Source: Pomacea canaliculata | Taxonomy: Eukaryota; Mollusca; Gastropoda; Architaenioglossa; Ampullariidae | Assembly: GCF_003073045.1 (NCBI RefSeq) | Contig: NC_037597.1 | Coordinates: 26,550,158-26,614,157 of the forward strand | DNA: 64,000 nucleotides | Direction: 5' to 3' | Shown: in pieces, positions 36,389 to 48,400 of the stretch | Layout: the number at the start of each line of letters is the position of its first letter | How positions within the stretch are numbered: the first letter of the stretch is position 1 | Made by a program: the position numbers and the translations under genes | The notes under the pieces: generated by a model | What the model saw: only the letters and a program-made list of their open reading frames with translations | Databases searched by the model: none | What the model was told of the DNA's origin: nothing

Positions 36389-39300
36389 CTAGTGCATCCA
36401 GGGTGCAAATAGCAGCAACCGATCGTTGTCGGCGTCAGCTTCCTCGCGTGCACCTTCGTCGAAGTCGTCGTCGTTGTCGAAGTCCGGAACGTCGTGCTGG
36501 TAGTAATCAGGGTCGGCGACAGAAGGAAAGCTCTCATCGTACAGGTTCTCGTTGTAGTCGTAGAATTCATCGTCTTCGTAGTAATATTCTTCTTCGAAGA
36601 GATCTCTGTACATCATGTCCTCCATCAGGGTCAGGAGGTCGTCTTGCATGTCTTCCAGGTCGTCCTGCATGTCGTCCAAGAGGACCAGCAGCTCTTCGAA
36701 AGTTGCAGAGGCTGAAATGACCACAAGATGTACATGCAAAATGGCTCAGAATAATGTAAGGACGCGTGGGCGCACGCGCACGAGGCTAACACACACTCAC
36801 ATCAACCTCTCTCTCTCACACACACACACATGCACGCTCTCTCATTAACACAAACGTTTTCTGTTTTGTTTTTAACCGTCAATTGAATGGGACACCGAAA
36901 ACCTGGTCAGATGTGGAGTGATCTGTTTATGTGTGAGCTCTCATGACGGCCGCTTTTTCTTTAATGTTACAGTGGCAGGGAACACGGCACGCATAAGCAA
37001 ACACACAGGACACTGGTAAAAACATGGCGGTGGGGAATAGTTACTGGCCGGGTACTAACCCCGTGACCGAATTAAGGAGAGCGGGAAGGGGTCGACTAGT
37101 GACAGGATGGAAGTGCGGGGATGTTTTGGAGAGAAGTCGTGCGAAGAGGGCAGGAGGGCTTGGAACCCATGAGAGTGTTCTGTTTGTTCTTGTGGTGAGA
37201 TCGGAGAAAGTAACACACTCTTCTCCAAAACCTTTAACTCGAAAGTTTCTTAAGCGCTCTATCAGTACGGCTATTCACCTGCTCCTTTCGTTCGAACGTG
37301 CTGAGGTTAAAGTTAAAGCTAAATAGGACGGGTGCTATATGGCCTGATAGTTTAACTATTAACTAAAGCAACTGCTTTCGGAACAGTTTGAATTTTCTAT
37401 GCTCGCCCGCTCTGCCTTTGACTGGAAACCCCCTCCCCACCCAGCTTTGATGACAGATGGCGGGAAAGGAGACGGTTATAATCTCTGCCTTCAACATGCC
37501 CAGACTCAATGAACCATTCTGTTAGTATACTAAGCTATAAGACCTATTCCCCGTCTAACTACAAGAAAAACATGGAATACAATAGTGACGTACGCCGGGC
37601 GGCCTCCCAGATGATGGCGATGAGACACTGGCCTCTCGGCAGCTCCGACCTGCTGGTGAAGGCCCCGTAGAACTCCTTGTCCAAAGGTTCCATCCCCCCA
37701 TTCTCTCCTGTCACATTAGGATGAGCGAGGCGCCGCAACACTTCAGCCATCTTCTCCCGCAAAACGGCATCTTCATCGAAGTCTTCATCGTCGATGTCGC
37801 CGTCGCCGGCAGCGATACTTTCGTTGTCGTCGTTGTTGTATTCATTGAGGTTAGAGGATCGTACTCCCGCTGAAGATGACTGTGTAATGTTAGGAACCAG
37901 ACCTACGATCTCTAGGAGAGTCTTGGGCACCAACATGGGGTCGCCAAAAGCAGTCGTTTGATTTGAATTACCGTCTGCAACAGAAACAGCCGTTGTATTG
38001 GAATGTACACAAACTGATTTTATTTTTTTTCAATGCTAAAGAAAAAAGCCATTTAATGAAAAATATGCCGCGAAAAAAAAGCCGTTTAATTTAGATTATC
38101 TACTGAAAGAAATAAAGAGAGAGAGAGAGAATCAGGGAGATGGGTAGAAGGTGTGTACAGAATATTTTCAAAAATAGTTCCATGTTACGCGATGTTGCTC
38201 AGGTGCTCATTGTGTACAGCTGTTGTTTTGATTTTGCGATTATTGACTGCCTAAAGAAAACAGATTTTTCATAATAGAAGGAGAGTTATTTTATGGCTTT
38301 CCAGTCACCTATAGGGTCAAAGATTTTGAGATTAGCTATCTCACCACGTGATTACTATTCTATGAGAGTGCACAGAAATATGTATAAACTCAAAAGCTGA
38401 TGAAGTCAGTGGCCAGTAGAAGCTCAGAGGATTCTTGAATATCTTCAATGAAACAACAGACGAGGAATTTACCAGATATTTACCAAATTTAAATGAACAT
38501 GTCTGGAACTTCTCAAAAGTGCAACCAAAAAGTTTGCTCCGAATTAACCAGCAAAAGTATGAAGTACAAGGCAGAAAGAGCTTTCTTCTTTAGTAATTTA
38601 TTATATTTATTTACCTGGGCCATTTGTTCTGTTTTCGTTGCTCGGAGCATCCTGTGACAAGAAACAGAAACATATATATATATGAAATAACTTCTGTGGC
38701 TGAATACAAATGTCAAAATGCCTTCTCTACCTATGACATTTTATATGGCCCGCGGGCCGTAAGTTTGGGCATCCCTGATATAGATTATGCAGCCACTATT
38801 CAGATTTTAACTTTTTTGTACTCCTATGTTCCCATTCAACTGCGACTGTCGGTATCTATCTATTGAAACCTCCAGGTGCATCATCGGTTAATGACTGACG
38901 AAGTCTAGTGTCTGAAAGTGTTCGTTACAGACTTTCCTATATTTTATCATGCAGTGCTGTAAAACTGCCATTTTACCAGAGCCTACAGGAATGAGAGGTT
39001 TCACAATCCGTCCTCAAAGAAGTACCGAGGAGTTAGAGCTTTGCACCATATTACAGTTAAAAAAAAAAAGTTGGTCCTGTAAACAGGTGCTTATACGCAC
39101 TGGAAAGAAGAGATTGCCAGAAACGAGATTTGAACCAAAACATCTGATTCCCACAGATGCGCCCGACCGTTCTCTTTTGTTTGCAAATAAACCAAATCGC
39201 TGATGAAACAACCGAAAAATGAACGAATGAAGTAAACTAAAACATGTTTTAACTCTTCGATCATTACTTTGATGTTATAGTCGAACCTTGGGCACAAGGT

Positions 39301-39479
39301 TGTCTTATAGTAGTAGTAACAGCGAGCAACAACTTTTTAGCATCAATTATTAAATAAATTAGAGCCCATACCTCAGGAAGTGTCACAAGACTCGTTTGTC
39401 CCAGGCAGCACGGCACCAACATCAACAGAGTCGCCCATGACGGGGTGCGGAGGAAGATTCTGGAGCTAGTCATGACCAC
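36389..39479 (-). CDS. Acidic secreted protein, unrecognised family
   Basis: Four coding exons on the minus strand, all GT-AG and in phase: 39479-39372, 38651-38615, 37974-37594, 36711-36389; 282 residues. Exon 1 encodes a signal peptide (core WATLLMLVPCCLG, likely cleaved near there). Exon 2 adds SNENRTNG. Exon 3 has an Asp/Glu-rich stretch (DGDIDDEDFDEDA), NXT/NXS glycosylation sites and LRRLAHPNVTGENG. Exon 4 has repeats LLDDMQDDLEDMQDDLLT, then EEEYYYEDDEFYDYNENLYD and a very acidic tail ending LLLFAPWMH. Secretion is well supported. The composition resembles calcium-binding acidic proteins, but a biomineral or vesicle role is only a guess. An alternative start (MTSSRIF) is two codons downstream. 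The gene lies tail-to-tail with hydrolase copy B. Confidence 0.72.
38745..38777 (+). mobile_element. Terminal fragment of a hAT element
   Basis: GGCCCGCGGGCCGTAAG followed by TTTGGGCATCCCTG is the characteristic right end of hAT/Charlie-type elements (reverse: CAGGGATGCCCAAA...GCCCGCGGGCC). I did not find the matching left end. It sits about 95 bp upstream (minus sense) of exon 2 of the acidic gene, in its first intron. Confidence 0.5.
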
Positions 39480-39888
39480 AGTGCAGTCGTGCGATGTGCT
39501 TGGTGTGGTGTGATCATCTGAATGATGTCTTCAACGTATCGCCGATCAAATCACGCCGGCTGCTAACCGATGACTAAATCTCATTATTAAAATAAACTTG
39601 ACCTGCTGCTGTTAGGAGATCCGTAATCAATATAAGATGTCGAACCTGTCAGGTGACGGTGTGTAGTGCAGTCTGTTACTTGGACGTACTTGATCACTTG
39701 GTCCACAGAACGAGTGAGAGAGAGAGATGGGGGGAAGGAGGGTTAATAGTGGTTAATGAAAGTCTGCAACTGAACAGGTCTAGTAGGCTACAAGGTAAGG
39801 CTGGACCGTGTTGAAGGCGCTGAAAAATAATCTAGGAACAGGACCCGAACATAGGTGCCAGAGGAGTCTAAGTGTTGCAGGACAACAT
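39480..39888. other. Upstream flank of the acidic-protein gene
   Basis: This should hold the promoter of the minus-strand secreted-protein gene. I see no TATA box in a convincing position and no other gene. A short GA run lies at about 39715-39730. Confidence 0.35.
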
Positions 39889-40215
39889 CTAAAAGAGCGA
39901 GAGTGGCATCAGACACCCTCTCCCTTCCCTACGTGGCTTGCAAGCAAACTGCACAGGATCCAGACTATCAGCCACAGTGGAAGTTAACAAACTTCCCACA
40001 ACCCTTTCTGAACACTTGGCCACAACAGACGTGAAAAACACAGGTCGAAAAAGTTTCAAGTCTGTAACATTCAGCTTGTTGGGCACTGGCATTGTTGATG
40101 TGCGCCATAAGCGGGGGACAAGGAGAGTCAAGAGAAAGCTGGAAAAGTCTGGTAATGACACCATCTGACTGGGTGTTCCCACTACACTACATAATGAAGT
40201 CCGAATTAATGTCAT
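39889..40215 (-). mobile_element. LINE reverse transcriptase fragment
   Basis: On the minus strand: STMPVPNKLNVTDLKLFRPV, FFTSVVAKCSERVVGSLLTS, DSLDPVQFACKPRREG. This is the fingers/palm entry of a non-LTR reverse transcriptase (the PxPK...DFRPVALTS...CFERVV...DPxQFAY pattern). The piece is 5' and 3' truncated. Confidence 0.8.
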
Positions 40216-40756
40216 GCATATTATTTGTTAGCAGCATTGATCGAAACTGGTGCTTATCTTGATTATTGAGACATCTGGACAGATAATTAATACTGGCGTT
40301 GTTTCGTCGATAACACATGCTACTCATTTTGGTTCTTTAATTACAAGGTCGATAATAGAGCCAAAACAATAACATGGTCTACTATTTGTTTTTGACTGTC
40401 GTGTGCATTCAAGGTAAATATGGTAAGGGGTTCCATCGTCTAGCTGCTGCAAGTGGCTCATCATACCTCGGGGTACGGCACGCTGAAGGCAGAAGAAGAC
40501 AGATTAAGGTGGGGATAGACAAGCAACGAACGAACAATTTTATTTATTGCTTAGGATATCGCCCCATATCGCAAGTGGGTGGTAGTTACGCCTGAAGTTA
40601 TTTGCAAAGCACGTAATAAAGTATACATAATATAGCCTTAAACTTGCAGTTATTTGCTGAGAAGACGCCTTCAAAATATAAAGGGCTGACTAACGAACAT
40701 AAACGGGTTTTTATAAAATTTTAAAGGTACTGTATCAGCATCTTCTTCCTGAACTC

Positions 40757-41592
40757 CTGCAAGAAGCACTGTACAAACGTGTTAGACATGAACCATGTTG
40801 TGAATACTGTGATGAAAATCGTAACCTTTATTAGAACAAGAGAGTTCAACCACCGATAGTTCATATCATTGGTGGAGGACGTTGAAGCCGATCACAAAGA
40901 TGCTCCCTACCACACAGATGTCCAGTGGCTAAGCTTTGAAAAATCCATTTTCTTGTTGACGTCATGTTCCATTTGAACAAAATATGAACCTGCAATGTAA
41001 AAACATCCTTGTTCACAAATTATATTTTGCCATGGTCGCGTTTGAACGGAAACTTTGATTTCTTTTCAACCCAAGTGAAGGAAAGAAAATATAAATACTT
41101 TCTTACCCTGAACTTGTTGACAGTGTCTGCAAGGCAAGAAAATACAGCAAAACGTTGAGTGACCTGCAAGATGAGTTTTTTGAGGTGATTCGGGGATTTC
41201 AGAAAAATGGAAAGTTGAACATACTGTCTAATCCGTTTACCATGAAATTTGAAAGTGCACCAGATAGCCTGCAACTTGAGCTGACCGATTTACAGTGCAA
41301 CACAAATGTTGAAGGATTCTTTTAATCCAGAAAACGTTGTCCAGTTCTTCAAATTGCTCAGTAACGACACGTTTCCGAACTTTAAAGAATTTGCCAAGGG
41401 AATAGTGGCGATGTTGCATCAACGTATGTGTGCGAATAAACTTTTTCGACCATGAAGCAGAGTAAGTCCGATCTGCTTTCGCGGATGAGGGACGAGCATT
41501 TGACCGCAGTTCTGCGAACTGTCACATCGGAAACGCGGCCAGATTTTGAAAGACTTCAAACAGCTTCACTTTTCAAATTAAATTCGATGTGA
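40757..41592 (+). pseudogene. hAT-family transposase remnant (GTF2IRD2/EPM2AIP1-like)
   Basis: On the + strand, blocks in order read DMNHVVNTVMKIVTFIRTRE, DHKDAPYHTDVQWLSFEKS, MSFLR and FGDFRKMES, NPENVVQFFKLLSNDTFPNF, FSTMKQSKSDLLSRMRDEHL and TAVLRTVTSETRPDFERLQ. These are the central part and C-terminal dimerisation domain of hAT transposases of the type domesticated in GTF2IRD2 and EPM2AIP1. Several frameshifts and stops make it a dead copy. Terminal repeats were not found. Confidence 0.75.
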
Positions 41593-42444
41593 ACACCATT
41601 ATGTACGCATTTTGTAATTCCAGTTTCACTAGGTCTGTTGTGTAGTCACGATGTGGAATTTTGATAAGTTACCGATCCGCCGCATAGTTTAGAATTTTTG
41701 AGACCGGCACATAAAAAGAAAACTTTGCCCACCCCTTCTTTAAGTGAACAATGTCTTCAACATTCATCCCTGTCATTGAACTATTCTCAGTTATAACACT
41801 CAACACAATGACTTCAAAAGTCATCTCTCTCACAGAGCTGTCTTCAGTTATAACACTCAACACAACGCCGCATACTCTTCAATTATTTTTCACTCAATAC
41901 AGTGCTGCGTGCAGCACACAACTCCATTATCAATCACTCAGTACACCTTAACATACTCCCCATTCATCTACAACACACTATAGCCCACTCATCATTCACA
42001 TTGCTAAAATACTCTGCAATCCAAGAACACAAGCCTTCCATGAAATACAAGACATCGATATTATCTTAAAAATAAATAAAGCTGCAAACATAATGTACAG
42101 AAAGGTTTAGGGTGGCTACTACTGGCAAGTTCTAGTTTCTTATGGCCCAGCCCTCGAGACAATGCTGAGATATAACAGCCAGCACTCACTACCACATGCT
42201 CATGGCCTAAAAAGTTTTGAATTGTTAAATATGAATGACAGGTCATAGCAGATGTAACCAACGGCTGCATTATATCAGCATTCACATCTTTCCACACACA
42301 ACAGGATGCCCATAAATTTCTGATGTAAAAAGCCCTGGCAGCTGTAACATGGTGAAAAAAAATTAAACGTAATGCTGGAACTAAGCTAACCTTGTGACCA
42401 AAATAAAAAAACAACTCTGTTGGTCAACTCTATTTTGTTTCCAC
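41593..42444. other. Intergenic / 3' flank of BABAM2
   Basis: No gene seen. A partial internal repeat, TCAGTTATAACACTCAACAC, occurs twice near 41789 and 41844. The part nearest 42444 should be the BABAM2 3' UTR (minus strand). Confidence 0.4.
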
Positions 42445-45400
42445 TCATTTCTGCTTGGCTAGAACTGATGCTCGCTGGAATTTGCCAATGGTTTCCAGAA
42501 TGTGGGCTCTGATTTAAAAAAAAAAAAAATAAAACACATCATAAATTTCATTACAAAAATCATTAAAGACACTGATATTACAAATGTATATAAATAGGGT
42601 CAGTCATATCTTTAAATCTCAAACTAAAATGACCATGCAAATGAGCAAATCTAAAAAGGAACTCATATATGTGCACACTAAATGTGATTTTAGTTTGCTT
42701 ACTTGGCACGCACTGCCATTTCATTGGCACTCCAACGAGGGCTGTATGGAAAATCTTTATCGATTTGAAAATATGGCCTGCCCCTAGATTCGTGATACAC
42801 AGACTGGAACAGGAATTGTGGCTGGTCACCAGGGAAATAAAGTGGAAGAGTTACTGAAAATATAAAAAACAAGGAAATCTAAAATTGCTTGCTTAGAGTG
42901 ATTCTACACTATGAAAAAAGTCTAGCAATTATTTCAGAATCAATCTGCGGTTAGATTAAATGAACCACAGGTCACAGATCACAGGTTCTCAACACATGAA
43001 ACAAAGCATCCAAAATGGGTCAGAAGAAAAAGAGTACCCACCTGTGAAGGTAAAGAAAAAGTCATTCCACTCAAAAAGGAATGACATGGTGCTGAAAGTC
43101 TCGAGATCATACTCTAGCACAGACCTGCAAAAATGACAGCCCATCTCCCTTCTTGATGATAATTATCAATATATTGTAGAGGTATAGTTCAAGACAAAAA
43201 AATGCTAATCTAATAGATGTATATGATATCTGAAATGTATACAAATAAACACATTATTAGTAAACTTTTCAAGAAATGCAGTATTCTTTAGGTTCGACCT
43301 GCTACATCAGGGAAAGGAATGTTGACAGGACTGCACACAGCCCATTCATCTTAAAGCAGAATATCTGCTGTTTTCTTTTTATTTTCTTAAAGGATGTTGG
43401 AGTTTTATAAATGTAATGCCATGTCTATTCATGTGAATCTAGAACTACTCTCTTCCCACAACTTCCACTGTCAATGCCCAAACGAAACCAGTCAGCAACT
43501 GACCACCAATTTCCAAACTTGCCATCTAACTGACCACCAATACTCCAGCTAACTGACCTGCCAAAATGACTGAGAAAGGCTGCTGTGTACTCCTTCCTTT
43601 TCTCAACACCTCTTATCACATCTGTGACCTTCAAGAAAAAGAATTTCAGACCAAGTCAGATGTGAAAAGCTACCTACAGGTTTTCTTTAGATTTTACAAA
43701 ACTCAGCATGACAATGCCAGTGTCTATGTGACTACTGGTACCAAAAGCACCATTAAAAGCAAAACAGAAGAGATCAGGCAATAACTACCACACCTTAAAA
43801 AAACTTAGATAATTTTCGTGGAGGTGTGTATGCAAATATGCACATGTACTTACAGACACTTTAACACATTAGATTACTGCGTATATATAATAAATATTTT
43901 ATATGAATCACTAATAATAGCTTATGTTGACTCATCTGCCCTCTGAGACAAGTAAATATCAATCCAGCTAACCTTATTTTTTAACAGCTTCTGGATGCAA
44001 ATAACATAGTCTCCAATCAAAGTGCCACTTGTCAATGAGGGTATCTTTAGACAGCTGGATCCTCCAAGAGCACTGTGGCATAAAATCCGTTTTCAAGTTG
44101 TGGTGGTAATAATGTATATAGATAAAGAATGTCACAGGATACAGTTTTCTTAACATGTGCAGTACTCTTGGCAATCAACTATTCTATTGTTTTGATCACA
44201 GCTGCTAACTATTTATTCATGCTCCTCCTGTCAGGCAGGCATCAGGACTTCCCACTATCAGCACAACTTCCTTCCAGATGCAATTTGTCAATTTCTTTCA
44301 TTGCACTGGATGTATTAAGAATGAATTGAAAGTGTGTGGATGTATGAGTCATGCTGTGGTACTTTCAATGCAATCATAAGCTCTGAATCTGGAATTTATA
44401 ATAATGTCTTAATCTGCTTTTTCTAATTCTGAAGAACATAGCACTCTCTCTTCTGCATGCTGATACACAGGCAGCCACACAGGCAAGTACTCGTTCATGC
44501 AAAATCAATAAGTACAGGGGGAAAAAAAATGAAAGAACCTACTGCTCAATTTTGGGAGAAAGATGCAGTTCTGGACTGATCCGAGTAGAATCAGGTGAAG
44601 AGTAGGAAAAGGTAAGAATAGCTCTGTCTGGCCCAGGATTACCCTTTAAAAAAAATACCCATGTTCAAATCAGATATTCTCTGGTATACAGAACATATTT
44701 CTCATAAAATGGTAACCTTCAGAGGATAACAGCATAGCTTCTACTGATCTGGTCTTGCAGCCGTAAGAATAATTTATCATATTACAATATTATACATTTG
44801 TTCATATTACAGAGTTTCTTTCCTTTATTAAATGAAAGTACTAAAAATTTTGATAAACCACATTTAAAGTCATCAGATCTTTTTTGTGTTTTACAAAGAC
44901 ATATCTTCCAGTCTCTGCACAAACCTTAAGGCCAGACACCGGTCGAAAAATTGTCAAAAATTTGTCATTTTGGCCATTTTCAGATTACTTCATACTGTCA
45001 AAGTTCATATTTTGTTCTATTCACTCGCCAAGTGGTTTTTCATAGAATAATCTAGAAATATGTCTATTTTGTCAATGAAAACATCTACTTCTATCCTATT
45101 TACTTTTCCCGAGCGCAGAATTAGCGAGAATAGAGAATGTTTGAGACATAGCAACACACCTCGCCACGTGGGCAACTGTGTCACATCGTATATCGGTCGA
45201 AAGGTCATGACATGAATTTTCAAACAAAGGCTGAGTCAAAACCCTTAGAAGGCCCCAAGCTATGATACAAGCTCTTTTCTAGACGACACAAAGGGTCGGA
45301 AACTTCCTTATATGGACGCATGCGTAACATACTTTGCATATAGCCAATCAGAATTCACTAATGCCGACCTAGACGGGGTCATAGGGCACACGAACACGCT

Positions 45401-48400
45401 TCGGCTGTGCTCGGGTATCCCACAAGGCAACTGTCATGGCCTCCGGATGTATAAACAAATGCGACGCAACTCAAAGCTTGTTCTGGGATATTTTCTTTTC
45501 TAAGACATTAACGTTAATATTAAATGTTTATTGTGCCTGTCAGACGCTCATTTCTTCTCACAATACCACGTGCAAAAAAATAAAAACCACGTGGACATTC
45601 TTAGACCGTCGTAGCAGCTAAAAAAAGTAACTTAGTGAACCGAATTCGGCTGTCGAAATCACCATCAGTCATGTGGTAAGCGAGCTGAAAATAAAGCGAA
45701 GTTTTCATTTCTGCTGCAAATCTCGGTAGTAATCAGGACTAGATGCGAACATTTACACATTTGAGTCAACTTGCAATGCTAGTTATTTATGTACTTTGTC
45801 AGGAATGTAGGGAAACAGAGCTTACATCATTTGCACAGAAAACAAAGGTTGGGTGGGGTTGGATGGTCTTACTCCAACCAAATGTAACAAACAGAATGTG
45901 AAGACAATTATGTATAGCATTCCTAACAAACAATGAAAACTGCTATCTAGTCAAGTTTGAAGCCATTCAGTGTCTAGAGAGCACATCATTGTCAGCCCCC
46001 TAAAAGGCCAGACAGCTATAGTGCTTTTCCCAGAAATCTTTGACAGAAAATAAGATACCCCCTAGCTACAAAAATCAACCATCTTTAATCCATGTGACTA
46101 CAGAGGTAATTCATAAAATAATCCTAGCATACAGAGGAACAGAACATGAGCAGCTGCTTAAATTCTGGTGCACTCAGTGATGTATCTCTAGATTTCATGA
46201 ATAGGTTATTCTTATTCCTATTTGCCCCCAGTGGAGCATAGGGCTGCAAGAATTGGTGATACTCCCCTATAAGCTTTTGAAATAATTTCTTTAATTGATG
46301 TTCATCCCATCACCCTGCAACTGAAGGCTAAGAAAGATGAGAGTGTTTCCTACTAATGCTGCTACTTCAGTAGATGCTCGCAAAAATTGAAAGCAATATG
46401 CGACATCATCACTAAATGTTAGATAGCAAAAGACCAAAGATGGCAAAAAACCATGAAGCTAGTGGACACTGAACTTCTATATAACTAACTAAACCTATAA
46501 CTGTGTTGCTCAATGTTTGCAAACACCATTGTTTTTATTACTGTGTACTTCTCTGAAGCCTGGTCAGCAGTTGGGTACACAACACAACCATGTTGACTTT
46601 TCTAAAAGTGAATAAAATAATTAATTTTATTAGTAATGTTAAAGTTATATGTAGTAACACATTGAAAGATGGTTATATTTTTCATTCAGCAGGTAAATTA
46701 CATGAAAGGCTTAGATAAACAAAGTTACTAAGCTTGATAGTTTCTGCTCGCGCTTTTTCCGTTCATGTTTTTGTTACAGTTTGTTTACTTAAAATCCCTA
46801 TAACTTTATATTGACATGTGATACAGGCCTAAAATTTGAATGAAGTTTTCCTTCATACATATGTAAACATTTCAGTGAGAGCTTTTTAAAAATATTTAGT
46901 GGTTTAGTAGTTTACTAAGCTTTCACTTTGTTTTTCCTTCGCCTTTTCAGTTTCTTGTTTAGTAAGCTTGTTTAGTTCAAAAGCTTATAACTTTATATTG
47001 GCATGTGATACAGGCCTAAAATTGGGTTGAAGTTTTCTTTATTCATATTTAAACATTTCTATGAGAGCTTTTAAAAAAATATTGAGTAGTTTAGAAGTTA
47101 CTAAGCTTTAAGTTTTTCTTTCCGCGATTTCTCAGTTCCTTGTTTTGGTTAGAGACTGTTTACTTCAAAAGCTAACTCCTTCTTTTTGACAAGAGATATA
47201 GATCTGCCAATTTGGTTGAGCTTTCTTCATACATATAAAAACATTTCTATGATAGATTTTAAAAATTACTTAGTAGTTTGGTAGTTATACCGTTTCCATC
47301 AAAATTTCTTAAAATTTAACACACTTTTTTACAAAAAAATTATAAAAAAAAAAACTAAGAGGAATTCGCAAATTATTTATCATAGAAATGTAGATCTGTC
47401 TTTTAGGTAACTATTTCAAAAAGAATTTTGAGTCTACTCACAAAATTGAAGAAGGAGTTAGCTTTTAAAATTGTTTGTTTTGGCGCCATTTTGGATTGTT
47501 TCCATGGCAACCGATAGCGCGACGAGTGCAGTAAAACCATTTTTTGAAACTCCATTCAAGGGCTAAATAGCTGATACAAAAAAATCCGCGCTATCCCGTG
47601 AAACAAAAAAAAATTTTTTTCGACCGGTGTCTGGCCTTAAGACATTCCGGTAGATCATCATGTCACAAGGTATCTAAACTAAATAGAAACTAGCTATCAC
47701 CTGCACAAGGAATGCTGGCAACTGTGAGAAATCTACGTTCAGGTTGGTGACGATGTGAATAATTCCAAGCCGGTTCTATACAAGTACAAACAAAAATAAA
47801 TCATTGTAGCAAATACACACCGATGTGTAAGGGTATGTCTGTATGACTCACACCCTGTGTACTAAATGTGTTAAAACACATTTATCAATAAATCATCCCT
47901 TACCCCACCTCTTTCTTTTCATGACATAAAAAGTGACAATTTTTCGCCAAACTTTATTAATTTTACGCAAAAATATAAATGCAAATAAAAATATAAAGTA
48001 ACCATAGGTGTGTACCATATTTTGACCGTAAAACACAAATTTGATCCACATATATTTTAGTTATCAGGCAGACTTTGAGGTCTATCCCTGTACTATTTAC
48101 AGTTTGTAATCACAATACTTCTGGAATCTGCTATCAGTAAAATAGCATGCCTGTTACCTCTATTTTTGGTGCCCAGACCTCGAAGTCATCTTTCTTAAGA
48201 TTCGCTTGCCACAACAAGGACATGATATCTTGCTGCAGCCTGATGTTGGTGCCAGCACATTGTATATTATGCTCCTTGTAGTACAGGAGAAGCTCCTTGA
48301 TCAACAGATGAAGTGACTCACGTCTGTTGGCATCCCAGTAAAGCAAACTCTGCAGGAGAGCAAGAACATGAAGCCACTGTTTCAAATCTGACACAGTAAA

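Larger units (their letters stand above)
24830..37172 (+). repeat. Tandem segmental duplication, unit B
   Basis: Unit B runs in direct orientation from the LINE tail to GGGCTTGGAACCCA at about 37159-37172. It contains hydrolase copy B and the last exon of the acidic-protein gene. It carries a 4.27-kb hAT element in intron 1 that unit A lacks, and lacks the solo LTR, the P-like element and most or all of the STRAD retrocopy of unit A. Confidence 0.85.

Noticed and set aside
36403..36720. Arginine-rich + strand frames here and at 23908-24204
   Set aside because: They are the antisense shadow of the Asp/Glu-rich acidic exons; complementary codons produce the Arg/Ser bias.
39095..39190. tRNA-like sequence on the minus strand (GGTTCAAATCTC and a CATCTG/CAGATG stem)
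   Set aside because: B-box-like motif and one stem are present, but the loop lacks the conserved T before the anticodon and no acceptor stem can be formed; at best a SINE relic.
46725..47290. CRISPR-like array
   Set aside because: The repeats are contiguous 188-bp units without spacers inside a eukaryotic transposon; no CRISPR array is present anywhere in the window.
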